From contig JAGVOT010000128.1 of NCBI GenBank assembly GCA_020052615.1, forward strand, positions 136,250 to 200,249: 64,000 nucleotides of DNA, in the 5' to 3' direction. The notes under the pieces are model-generated. The model searched no databases and was not told the DNA's origin. It saw nothing but the letters and a program-made list of their open reading frames with translations. This DNA comes from Nitrospirota bacterium. Lineage in GTDB: Bacteria; Nitrospirota; UBA9217. Below, in pieces: positions 33,427-41,459 of the stretch. Position 1 is the first letter of the stretch, and every line of letters starts with the position of its first letter. Made by a program: the position numbers and the translations under genes.

Positions 33427-33999
33427 TCACTTCCCTTCCGGCTCCGTCACCTGCCACGCGTCGAGCGTCTCCCCGTTCCCGGACAGATGGATGCGGTATG
33501 TATCCCACGCGGTCCCGCCTGCATCGCCTTCCATTGACCGCAGTTTGACGATCGTGACGAGCACGCTGCCGTCATTGTTCACCATCACCTGCTCGGCGCT
33601 CTCGTTGTCGGCCGATCCGAAGCGCCTGGTCCAGAGGAGGTTCCATGACGGGCCATGTTTCAGGACAACGGCATCCTGGCCGCTGTTCGCTCCTGCCGCG
33701 TCCGGGGAACCGGGGACATGACCGGCGCTGTACACGTTGCCCTGATCATCCTGCGCTGCGCTGACGACCCCGACGGCGTCTTCGGAAAACACGGCCGGGT
33801 CGGGGTAGAGCATAGGCTCCGGACCATCGGCTTTGGACACCGGATAGACGCAGTAGAGCGGGAAGAGCAGACAGGCAAGGAGCTGCTCCACTTCCTGTGT
33901 ATCATCATCGCTCGAACCCCCGCTTCCCCCGCAGGCAGCCAGCAAAGATAGGATAAGGAATATGTTGAAAGCTTTGAAATGAACAGTCGATGATCTCAT
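33427..33999 (-). CDS. Propeller-type lipoprotein, short
   Basis: 190 residues. Signal peptide MRSSTVHFKAFNIFLILSLL with lipobox LAAC and a GGSGGSS tether. The sequence GVVSAAQDDQGNVYSAGHVP and LLWTRRFGSADNESAEQVMV gives one or two SBBP-like blades, too few for a propeller. It may be a partner or truncated relative of the longer protein downstream, which begins ~80 bp after its stop. AGGAGGGA precedes the ATG. Confidence 0.7.
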   Translation of the reverse strand: MRSSTVHFKAFNIFLILSLLAACGGSGGSSDDDTQEVEQLLACLLFPLYCVYPVSKADGPEPMLYPDPAVFSEDAVGVVSAAQDDQGNVYSAGHVPGSPDAAGANSGQDAVVLKHGPSWNLLWTRRFGSADNESAEQVMVNNDGSVLVTIVKLRSMEGDAGGTAWDTYRIHLSGNGETLDAWQVTEPEGK

Positions 34000-34096
34000 T
34001 GTTAATCCCTCCTGTATTCTGAATAGCTAGCATCATCCATGCCATAATCTATATAGTTGATTTATTTGAATATAATATAATCAAAAGCATTTTATA

Positions 34097-34125
34097 TTGA
34101 CATTATTTGATTATTAATATACATT
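34097..34125 (+). promoter_or_regulatory. Sigma-70-type promoter with near-leaderless start
   Basis: A perfect TTGACA -35 box, 17-bp spacer and TACATT (4/6) lie in a very AT-rich segment. The expected start of transcription (~34132) is only a base or two before ATG 34134, and no Shine-Dalgarno sequence is present, so a leaderless mRNA is likely. Confidence 0.5.
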
Positions 34126-34133
34126 TTTTGCAT

Positions 34134-35603
34134 ATGAAGACGTTAATTATAACAAATGCCGACCGCCAGTTCATTGCCAACGTAATCGGCGTTATGCACG
34201 CCAACCCCTTCTCCGATGCCCGTGACGCAGCCGACCGGAACCTGATCGATTTCGATCCTTCCGAGACCTATACGCAGCGCTACGATAAGATCAACCAGGC
34301 CATTTCCAGGGGCGTGGCCCGGTTCCTGAGCGAGGGCAAGGACAGCATCCACAAGTTCGCCGGCCAGGACCGGCAGCTCATCGAGAGCCTGTTCCTCTAC
34401 CATTCCTACAACCAGGTCTTTCTGAAGTTCGACGAGCTGATCGAGACCCAGTTGAAGGACGGCGACCGTTCGTGCGGCGTCCCCTTTGCCGCGGAATCGC
34501 TCGCCCTGATGCAGCGATTCGGGTTCACCCGCCAGGAGGCGCTGCACTTCTTCGCTCTCTTCTTCCAGCTCCGCCGCGCCTACTACTTCATCATGCACGG
34601 CATCGTCGGCCGCAGCCACTGCATGAAGGACCTCCGCGAAAGCCTGTGGAACAACGTGATCACCAGCGACATCGTCTTCTACGCGCGCAGCCTCTGGGAC
34701 CGCATGGAGGACTACTCCACGCTCCTGCTCGGCGGGACAGGGTCGGGCAAGGGGATCTCGGCGCGGGCCATCGGCCAGTCTGCCTACATCCCCTTCGACG
34801 AGGGCAGGAACTGCTTCTCCGAAAGCTTCGCCCGCACCTTCGTCTACATGAACCTGTCCCAGTTCCCTGAGCAGTTGATCGAGTCGGAGCTGTTCGGCCA
34901 CAAGAAGGGTTCCTTCACCGGCGCCGTGGCCGACTACGAGGGCGCGCTGTCCCGGTGCAGCCGGCACGGCGCCATCCTGCTCGATGAGATCGGCGAGGTG
35001 CCGGTACCCGTGCAGATCAAACTGCTTCACGTCCTCGAGGACCGCGTCTACTCCCCCGTCGGCAGCCATGAGAAAAAGCGCTTCCCGGGGCGCATCATCG
35101 CCGCAACGAACCGGCCCTTGGACCGTCTGCGGTCCGAAAAGGCGTTTCGTGACGATTTCTACTACCGGCTCTGCTCCGATGTCATCAAGGTCCCGACCCT
35201 GCGCCAGCGCATCCAGGAGGATCCCGTCGAGCTGGATGACCTGGTCAACCATATGCTCAAGCGCATTGTCGGGGCCCAGGTCGAAGGTATGGCGGCAAAC
35301 GTGCTCGGGGAGATACGCGGGCAGGTGCCGGCTGATTATGCCTGGCCCGGAAACGTGCGGGAGCTGGAACAATGCATCCGGCGCATCGTGCTGAAGCGAA
35401 AATACGAGATCGACCGGCTGGAAAGCGCGCCCCGGGACCGCGAAGAGCGGATCATCGCAGGCATCAGGGAAGGTTCCCTGGACGCGCAGCAGCTGCTGTC
35501 GAACTACTGCAAGCTGCTCTATGAGAGATCAGGTTCATACGAAGCGGTAGCGAAGAGGACCGCGTTGGACAGGCGTACGGCGAAGAGGTATATTGTATCG
35601 TAG
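34134..35603 (+). CDS. Sigma-54-dependent AAA+ activator with unusual N-terminal domain
   Basis: 489 residues from ATG 34134. The AAA+ domain (~190-420) has LLLGGTGSGKGISARAI (Walker A), the contact loop GSFTGA in ELFGHKKGSFTGAVADYEG, AILLDEIGEVPVPVQ (Walker B) and DYAWPGNVRELEQCIRR. The N-terminal ~180 residues are not a receiver, GAF or PAS domain that I recognise; they look helical (FHDELIETQ-like, FGFTRQEALHFFALFFQLRR). A C-terminal HTH (YEAVAKRTALDRRTAKRYIV) is shorter than Fis type. It is not paired with a kinase, so it probably senses its signal directly. Confidence 0.88.
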   Translation: MKTLIITNADRQFIANVIGVMHANPFSDARDAADRNLIDFDPSETYTQRYDKINQAISRGVARFLSEGKDSIHKFAGQDRQLIESLFLYHSYNQVFLKFDELIETQLKDGDRSCGVPFAAESLALMQRFGFTRQEALHFFALFFQLRRAYYFIMHGIVGRSHCMKDLRESLWNNVITSDIVFYARSLWDRMEDYSTLLLGGTGSGKGISARAIGQSAYIPFDEGRNCFSESFARTFVYMNLSQFPEQLIESELFGHKKGSFTGAVADYEGALSRCSRHGAILLDEIGEVPVPVQIKLLHVLEDRVYSPVGSHEKKRFPGRIIAATNRPLDRLRSEKAFRDDFYYRLCSDVIKVPTLRQRIQEDPVELDDLVNHMLKRIVGAQVEGMAANVLGEIRGQVPADYAWPGNVRELEQCIRRIVLKRKYEIDRLESAPRDREERIIAGIREGSLDAQQLLSNYCKLLYERSGSYEAVAKRTALDRRTAKRYIVS

Positions 35604-35751
35604 CCTCCGGAGGGCGGTATGAGCTTACAGGTCCGCATTTTTTCCGGCTACACCTGAGAGACAATTGTTCCTTCTCCTGCCCCCACCGATGTGATATACA
35701 TCATAACGCCTACCTTCAAACCTGGCGTACCATGAGCATAGAGGTGACCCC

Positions 35752-35907
35752 ATGCTTACCTGTCCCCTATGCGAAAGCGAGCTGAAGGACCGTACTGATG
35801 ATTGCTGGAAATGCCGGTGCGGGGAAAACATCCCTTTTGGTTTTGAACGGGATGACGATGAGAACTGCGAAAGCTGCCCGATACGCGACTGTCCGCGGAG
35901 GAAGTGA
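35752..35907 (+). CDS. Tiny cysteine-rich (zinc-ribbon-like) protein
   Basis: 51 residues. Four CxxC-like pairs are seen: MLTCPLCESEL (C4, C7), CWKCRCG (C18, C21, C23) and CESCPIRDCPRRK (C41, C44, C49). The ribosome site GAGGTGA sits six bases before ATG 35752, and a hairpin follows the stop, so it looks like an independent transcription unit. Metal or iron-sulfur binding is likely. I do not know the family. Confidence 0.7.
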   Translation: MLTCPLCESELKDRTDDCWKCRCGENIPFGFERDDDENCESCPIRDCPRRK

Positions 35908-35923
35908 CCTGTAGACCCACAAA

Positions 35924-35952
35924 GGCCGAAGGATGGGAACCACCCTCCGGCC
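35924..35952 (+). terminator. Hairpin after the Cys-rich small gene
   Basis: GGCCGAAGGATGG - GAAC - CACCCTCCGGCC pairs over about 12 bp with small bulges, 17 bp after the stop at 35907. No clear T tract follows. Confidence 0.5.
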
Positions 35953-35986
35953 AGTTACCTGTACTCGTTATTAGAGATCAGCTGAT

Positions 35987-36310
35987 CTACCCGCCGAGAT
36001 AACCGCCCGAGAAATTCGGCGCTGCAATTTCTTCCGATCCGCGCTCGCGGACCGACACGGTATTCTCGACACTCGGTCCCAGTCCCTTCCACTCGAACGG
36101 GCATGCCGTCGTCAGGATCTGCAGCTTCCAATCAATGTGTTCGGCAAGTTCCGCGAGATGACGGTCATGTTCGTGGAACACCTGAGAGTCCTTATCATAG
36201 GTCGTGGCCAGCATCTCCCGCAGACCATTGATGCTGTCGATCATGTAGGCAAGCTCCCCCAGAACTTCGTCGCAATAGGCGTTCTTCTTTATGTCCTTTA
36301 CGGTTCCCAT
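35987..36310 (-). CDS. Small conserved hypothetical protein
   Basis: 107 residues from ATG 36310 (GGAGGGA upstream), MGTVKDIKKNAYCDEVLGEL onward. It is helical and charged (AYMIDSINGLREMLATTYDK, HEHDRHLAELAEHIDWKLQI), with a C-terminal tail ending SGGYLGG. The pattern suggests a small helical bundle, perhaps a regulatory or structural protein. Family not recognised. Confidence 0.6.
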   Translation of the reverse strand: MGTVKDIKKNAYCDEVLGELAYMIDSINGLREMLATTYDKDSQVFHEHDRHLAELAEHIDWKLQILTTACPFEWKGLGPSVENTVSVRERGSEEIAAPNFSGGYLGG

Positions 36311-36536
36311 GGGTCCCTCCTTACACCGGCCCCGGTACGTTCGCCATGGCCATGCGATCCGGCGCCGGTCATCAATACAGGATTTCATCACTCCCGTTTA
36401 AGCTAATTATAGCACTGCCTGGCAGATATGGTAAATATATTTTCACATCCGGGCTAAGGCACGGATCATGCGCGTTATTTGCGTTGGAAACCACGCCTTG
36501 CCCTTGCGCTGCCAACCCTTTTATGCAATACTTTGG

Positions 36537-37268
36537 ATGAACGCCGTAGTCAGGAGGCCATGCATACCGGACGATTCGCTCATTCTTCTGTTCATCAAGG
36601 ACCCTTCCGCGGGCGGAGTAAAGTCGCGCCTGGCCGCCGTCCTGGGAGAGGAAGTCGCGACCGAACTCTACCGCAACTTCGTTCTCGACACCCTGGCATT
36701 GGTCGAAGCAAGCGGCATTCCCTTCCAGGTCTGCCATTATCCTCCCGATGCCGGGATATCCCTGAAACAGTGGCTGGGTGACCGATTCATCTTCCGGCCC
36801 CAGGTAGGCACGGATCTGGGTGACCGTATGGAGTTCGCTTTCCGGCAGGCCTTCGCCGAAGGTCGTACAAAGGTGGTCCTGATCGGCAGCGACATCCCGG
36901 ACCTGCCGACCTCGGTGGTATCCGGGGCGTTCGAGGCGCTCGACAGAAAAGATGCCGTTATCGGACCGGCGCGGGACGGCGGCTACTATCTCGTCGGATT
37001 CCGGAACGACACGTTCCTTCCCGGTATCTTCCGCGGGATCCCGTGGAGCACCGGAGCCGTGTTTGCCGATACCCTGGCGGTCTTCGAGCGGGGAGGCCGA
37101 ACGGTCCACCGGCTTTCCCTCTGGCGGGATGTGGACGCCATCGATGACCTGAAGGACCTGATGGTCAGGAGCCGCAAAACGCATTTCAGTTCGTCCCGGA
37201 CGATGGTTTACCTCGCCGGTATCGATCCCGATCTGATCTTTTCGGAGGTTCGTGATGCCAAAATATGA
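36537..37268 (+). CDS. DUF2064 glycosyltransferase-like protein (rSAM/selenodomain-associated transferase 1)
   Basis: 243 residues. LILLFIKDPSAGGVKSRLAA is the nucleotide-binding N-terminus, then GTDLGDRMEFAFRQAFAEGR, VVLIGSDIPDLPTSVVSGAF and DAVIGPARDGGYYLVGFRND. This is the GT-A-like TIGR04282/DUF2064 family. It overlaps the next gene by 14 bp. Members often occur with the GT2 and radical SAM proteins encoded at 25.9-27.7 kb, here separated. Confidence 0.85.
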   Translation: MNAVVRRPCIPDDSLILLFIKDPSAGGVKSRLAAVLGEEVATELYRNFVLDTLALVEASGIPFQVCHYPPDAGISLKQWLGDRFIFRPQVGTDLGDRMEFAFRQAFAEGRTKVVLIGSDIPDLPTSVVSGAFEALDRKDAVIGPARDGGYYLVGFRNDTFLPGIFRGIPWSTGAVFADTLAVFERGGRTVHRLSLWRDVDAIDDLKDLMVRSRKTHFSSSRTMVYLAGIDPDLIFSEVRDAKI

Positions 37269-38691
37269 TTATGATCTCATAGCCATCGGCGCCGGCGCCG
37301 GCGGATTCGTCTCGACGAAGCTCGCCGCGGGGCTGGGCAAAAAGGCCGCCCTGATCGAGAAGGACCTGCTGGGCGGCGAGTGCACGAACCGCGGCTGCGT
37401 GCCGAGCAAGGCGCTGATCAAGGCCGCCGCCGTGGCATATCACGTAAAGCATCTGCGGGATTACGGGCTGGATACCGCAGGATCAATGGACCTTTCAACG
37501 AGGAACGTCATGCAGTACGTCCGGGGCGCGGTCAAGAAGGTCTTCGACAGTCACCCAGCCGCGGTCTTCGAGAAGCTCGGCATCGATGTCCTTTTCGGCG
37601 CCCCGAAGTTCCTCGACAGCCACCGCGTCAGCATGGGAGACAGGGTCCTCTCTTCGGACAAATTCATCATAGCCACCGGAAGTTCCGCCTTCATCCCCCC
37701 CATCGAGGGTCTGGCCTCGGTCCCCTATCTTTCGAACGAAAACCTATTCGACCTCGAAACCCTGCCGTCCTCCATGATCATCCTGGGGGCGGGCCCCATC
37801 GGCATGGAAATGGCCTCTGCCCTGAACCGCCTTGGCGTCACAGTCACCGTCGTCGAGATGTCCCCCCGGACCATGATCCGGGAGGACGAAGAGCTTGCCG
37901 GCCTGCTCGCGGACCATCTGGCCTCGGAAGGCCTTTCGCTCCTGACGGGGACGAAGGCTGTGCGTGCAGCGCAGAAGGACGGCGGCATCGTGCTGACCGT
38001 TGAGGACGCGCGGAAGGACCGCCGGGACCTCCAGGCGGCAAGCATCCTCGTCGCCGTGGGCCGCAGGCCGAATGTCGAAGGCCTGGACCTCGAGAAGGCG
38101 GGCGTGGCCTGGACGCCGAAGGGCATCACCACCGACAGCTATCTCCGGACTACCGCGCCGAACATCTTCGCCTGCGGGGACGTCGCCGGGCCCTACCAGT
38201 TCAGCCACATGACCGAATACCAGGCCGTAACGGCCGTCCGGAACGCTTTCCTGCCCTTCCGGAAGAAGGTGAACTACGACACCGTCGCCTGGTGCACGTT
38301 CACCGCTCCCGAGTTCGCCCATGCGGGCCTTACGGAACGGGAAGCCCGGGAGCGGCACGGCGACGGCATCAGCGTCTACCGCTACGACTACAAGAACACC
38401 GACCGGGGGCGCACGGACCTTGCCGAGTTCGGCAGGGCCAAGTTCATCTGCGACCGCCGCGGCAGGCTGCTGGGCGCCCATATCCTGGGAGAGCGGGCAG
38501 GCGAACTGATCCACGAAGCGCAGCTCCTCAGGCATCTCAACCTCTCGTTCACGAAGATCGCCCCGATGATCCATATTTACCCGACCTTCACGGACGTCGT
38601 GAGACAGCCGGCGAAACTTCTGTATGTCGACCGGCTCCGGAACAACCCGGTCCTCAAGCTGCTGGCAAAGGTCCTGGGAAAGAAAAAATGA
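37255..38691 (+). CDS. Pyridine nucleotide-disulfide oxidoreductase (MerA/dihydrolipoamide dehydrogenase-like)
   Basis: 478 residues. The FAD-binding motif is GAGAGGFVSTKLAAGLG, and the redox disulfide is C43/C48 in GGECTNRGCVPSKALIK. Further motifs are an NAD(P)-binding GAGPIGMEMASALNRLG, ACGDVAGPYQFSHM (second FAD contact) and the C-terminal IHIYPTFTDVVRQPA dimerisation segment. The second His-Glu pair typical of DLDH is HIYPTF, as in mercuric-reductase-like family members without the C-terminal CC. It forms an operon with DUF2064 and the TVP38 protein (ATGA overlap). Confidence 0.88.
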   Translation: MPKYDYDLIAIGAGAGGFVSTKLAAGLGKKAALIEKDLLGGECTNRGCVPSKALIKAAAVAYHVKHLRDYGLDTAGSMDLSTRNVMQYVRGAVKKVFDSHPAAVFEKLGIDVLFGAPKFLDSHRVSMGDRVLSSDKFIIATGSSAFIPPIEGLASVPYLSNENLFDLETLPSSMIILGAGPIGMEMASALNRLGVTVTVVEMSPRTMIREDEELAGLLADHLASEGLSLLTGTKAVRAAQKDGGIVLTVEDARKDRRDLQAASILVAVGRRPNVEGLDLEKAGVAWTPKGITTDSYLRTTAPNIFACGDVAGPYQFSHMTEYQAVTAVRNAFLPFRKKVNYDTVAWCTFTAPEFAHAGLTEREARERHGDGISVYRYDYKNTDRGRTDLAEFGRAKFICDRRGRLLGAHILGERAGELIHEAQLLRHLNLSFTKIAPMIHIYPTFTDVVRQPAKLLYVDRLRNNPVLKLLAKVLGKKK

Positions 38692-39386
38692 AAAAGAATA
38701 CCAGGAACATTCTCCTGCTGGCCCTCTTCATCGCTGTTATCATCGGTCTGCGCCTGAGCGGCGTCGGCGATCTTCTGACGTTCGAGAACCTCCAGAAGAA
38801 CAAGGACGCCCTGCTCGCCTACGTCCGCGACAACGCCGTCATGTCCGTCCTTATCTATATCCTTGTCTATGTCGCCGCGATAGCCCTGAACCTTCCGGGC
38901 GGCGCCGTCCTCACGATCGCCGGAGGATTCCTGTTCGGGACCCTCCCGGCGGTGGTGTATGTGAACATCGGCGCAACCTGCGGCGCCGTGCTGGCATTCC
39001 TGTCGGCGCGGTACCTGCTCGGCTCGCGTCTCCAGGAGTCCTACGGCGCCCAGCTCGCGAAGTTCAACGGGGAAATGGAGCGGAACGGCGTGCGCTATCT
39101 CCTCACGCTCCGCCTCATTCCCGTCTTCCCGTTCTTTCTCGTCAACTTTCTCTCCGGGCTGACGCGGGTACCCCTCTCTTCGTTCACCTGGACCACGGCC
39201 GCGGGCATCATCCCGGGCACGGCGGTATTCGCCTATGCCGGTCATCAACTGGAAACGGTGCATTCTGTCGGCGACATTTTCACCGGCAAGGTCCTTTCGG
39301 CGTTCCTGCTCCTCGGGCTGTTCACGCTTGCGCCGGCGATCATCGGACGCATGAGAAAACGGACACCCCCTCCTTCGCCTTCATGA
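38688..39386 (+). CDS. TVP38/TMEM64 (DedA-related) membrane protein
   Basis: 232 residues with 5-6 helices, including ILLLALFIAVIIGLRLSGVG and MSVLIYILVYVAAIALNLPG. The SNARE-associated signature follows: GGAVLTIAGGFLFGTLPAVV, YVNIGATCGAVLAFLSARYL, LRLIPVFPFFLVNFLSGLT and IIPGTAVFAYAG. These are probable lipid scramblase-like proteins. The ATG overlaps the stop of the flavin reductase gene (ATGA), so translation is coupled. Confidence 0.9.
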   Translation: MKKNTRNILLLALFIAVIIGLRLSGVGDLLTFENLQKNKDALLAYVRDNAVMSVLIYILVYVAAIALNLPGGAVLTIAGGFLFGTLPAVVYVNIGATCGAVLAFLSARYLLGSRLQESYGAQLAKFNGEMERNGVRYLLTLRLIPVFPFFLVNFLSGLTRVPLSSFTWTTAAGIIPGTAVFAYAGHQLETVHSVGDIFTGKVLSAFLLLGLFTLAPAIIGRMRKRTPPPSPS

Positions 39387-39510
39387 TGTCGTCCGCAATT
39401 CCCTGCAATTTTGTTGACCGGGAACATGCCTTCGGAAAAAAATCCTTGACTAACGACCTTGCTCCTGTATAATTCCTGCCCTAAGCGCCCGGACCGTCGA
39501 GGACAACAGC

Positions 39511-40614
39511 ATGCCACAGGACAGAGAACAGGTACGATCCTGGATCGGGCTGAGCAGCATCCCCGGTATCGGCAGGGTTACCTTTCGCAGGCTCGTTGCA
39601 CTCTTCGGCTCCGCGCAAGGCGTCCTGGACGCGTCGCAGGATGGGCTTTTGAACGATGCGGGTCTGTCCGAGAAGATCAGCAGCGCGATGCGATCGTTCC
39701 CCTGGCAGGATCGGGCGGACGAGGAGCTGGCGAAAGCCGATAGGGAGGGTGTTGCGATCATCACCGCGGTCGATCCGGACTATCCGGGGCAACTGCTGAA
39801 CACGCCGGACCCTCCTCTCTTCCTCTATATAAGGGGTACGCTCCTGCCGGAGGATGGAAGCGCGGTCGCCGTGGTCGGCACGCGAACACCGACGCACTAT
39901 GGGCTTACCGTGACGCACCGCATGGCATACGAGCTCGCGTCGCAGGGGATCACGGTCGTGAGCGGCATGGCGCGGGGGATCGACACGCAGGCGCACAAGG
40001 GCGCGCTCGCCGCAAAGGGCAGGACCATCGCCGTGCTCGGGTGCGGGATCGATACGGCCTACCCACGCGAGAACAAGGGGTTGATGGAAGAGATCGTCCG
40101 GTCCGGCGCCGTCGTGACCGAGAACCCCTTCGGCACAAAGCCGGAGAGCGGCTACTTCCCGGCCCGCAACCGGATCATCAGCGGCATGGCGGCAGCGACG
40201 GTGATCATCGAGGCCGCAGAGGACAGCGGGTCACTGATCACCGCCGATTATGCGCTCAAGCAGGGCCGGAAGCTCTTTGCCGTGCCGGGGAACATCAGTT
40301 CCCCTGTCAGCCGCGGCACGAACAGCCTCATCAAACAAGGCGCCCTGCTCGTTGGAACAGCCGGGGATGTTCTGAAAGAGCTGCATATATCTAAAGAACG
40401 CACGGCACGCGTAACGCTCGATCAGCGGCTGCCACCCCTGACACCCGACGAGGCATTTGTGCTCAAGGCTGTAACGGACGAGCCGAAACATATCGACGCC
40501 ATCATGGCGGAAAGCATCGGCGCCCCGGGCAAACTGAGCGGCGTACTGATCACCCTGGAGCTGAAGGGTCTGGTGAAACAGCTTCCGGGAAAATATTTCG
40601 TTCTGCAGGATTGA
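39511..40614 (+). CDS. dprA: DNA processing protein DprA/Smf
   Basis: 367 residues. The N-terminal SAM-like domain has LSSIPGIGRVTFRRLV. The Rossmann-like core has AVVGTRTPTHYGLTVTHRMA, VSGMARGIDTQAHKGALAA, CGIDTAYPRENKGLMEEI, PESGYFPARNRIISGMA and SLITADYALKQGRKLFAVPG. A C-terminal winged helix ends LELKGLVKQLPGKYFVL. DprA loads RecA on incoming single-stranded DNA. It is followed by smg and topA, the common bacterial order. Confidence 0.95.
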   Translation: MPQDREQVRSWIGLSSIPGIGRVTFRRLVALFGSAQGVLDASQDGLLNDAGLSEKISSAMRSFPWQDRADEELAKADREGVAIITAVDPDYPGQLLNTPDPPLFLYIRGTLLPEDGSAVAVVGTRTPTHYGLTVTHRMAYELASQGITVVSGMARGIDTQAHKGALAAKGRTIAVLGCGIDTAYPRENKGLMEEIVRSGAVVTENPFGTKPESGYFPARNRIISGMAAATVIIEAAEDSGSLITADYALKQGRKLFAVPGNISSPVSRGTNSLIKQGALLVGTAGDVLKELHISKERTARVTLDQRLPPLTPDEAFVLKAVTDEPKHIDAIMAESIGAPGKLSGVLITLELKGLVKQLPGKYFVLQD

Positions 40615-40792
40615 CCGAGAGATCATGCTTGCATTTTCATAGCGCGCTGATTTAGTATTGAAGCGCCCTATGGATAGCTGAGGGAGCTTCGATTCCCAGG
40701 GAAACTTGTTATTCTCATCGCTCGCCAACCTCACAGCGAGCCGCGGAGCATGGGCTCGCCCTGGATTCACCATCGATGTACGGAGGTTTTTT

Positions 40793-41266
40793 TTGAACGA
40801 ACGGATAATCAACCTGGTCTCGCTCATCGCCGACCAGGTCCAGACGAAGCAGGAACTCTTCAGCAAGGAAGGAAAGATCATGGACTCGCTCATGAACAGC
40901 GGGTACCGGCTCCATGAGGCGGACGCGGCGCTGACGCTCATGCAGGGCCTGGCGCAGAACGATGATGGCGCGGTCTCGGCGGATGGTGACTCCCTCGTCG
41001 CGGCCGGCATGCGGGCGATGAACACCGAGGAACGGGCCCGGTTCGCCATGGACGCCTTCAGCTTCGTCACCAAGCTCGCCCATCTGGGGATCATCACGGC
41101 GGACCAGCGGGAAGACATCCTGGAAAAGGCGCTGACCCTCCACGCCCGGAAGATCGAGCTTTCCCATGTAAAGACGCTCATCACGCTGAACCTCTTCGCC
41201 GATACCCAGGATGACGAGGACCTGCTCCTGTCCTCCCTGAGCATCAAGGGGACGGCGTGGAACTGA
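40793..41266 (+). CDS. smg: Smg/DUF494 family protein
   Basis: 157 residues from a TTG start at 40793 with CGGAGG upstream; no ATG fits the domain start. NERIINLVSLIADQVQTKQE and FVTKLAHLGIITADQREDIL match DUF494, and its place between dprA and topA is typical (E. coli smg). The function is unknown. The stop codon TGA is the first triplet of repeat copy B, so that element begins exactly where the gene ends. Confidence 0.8.
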   Translation: MNERIINLVSLIADQVQTKQELFSKEGKIMDSLMNSGYRLHEADAALTLMQGLAQNDDGAVSADGDSLVAAGMRAMNTEERARFAMDAFSFVTKLAHLGIITADQREDILEKALTLHARKIELSHVKTLITLNLFADTQDDEDLLLSSLSIKGTAWN

Positions 41267-41376
41267 ATCCAGGAACGAGCGCATTCCCCGTAGTTTGTAC
41301 GGGGTCAGCGAGCGATTAGAATATACCATTACCTTGAGGATCGAAGGTTCCCTGCAGCCTGCTGCAGGGAACTTCA
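41264..41376 (+). repeat. Double-hairpin dispersed element, copy B
   Basis: TGAATCCAGGAACGAGCGCA begins at the stop of smg. Hairpin 1 is CCCCGTA-GTTTG-TACGGGG (41286-41304). Hairpin 2 is GAAGGTTCCCTGCAG - CCTG - CTGCAGGGAACTTC (41343-41375). Copy A at 25741 differs in stem bases but conserves the fold. No terminator-like T tract is present. Confidence 0.75.
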
Positions 41377-41459
41377 ACACTGACAGACGGGGCAACGGCG
41401 AACAGGCGCCCTGTCCCAGCGTGGAAAGTAATTCCCTGCGGTAAAAAGGTTTGCCCATT

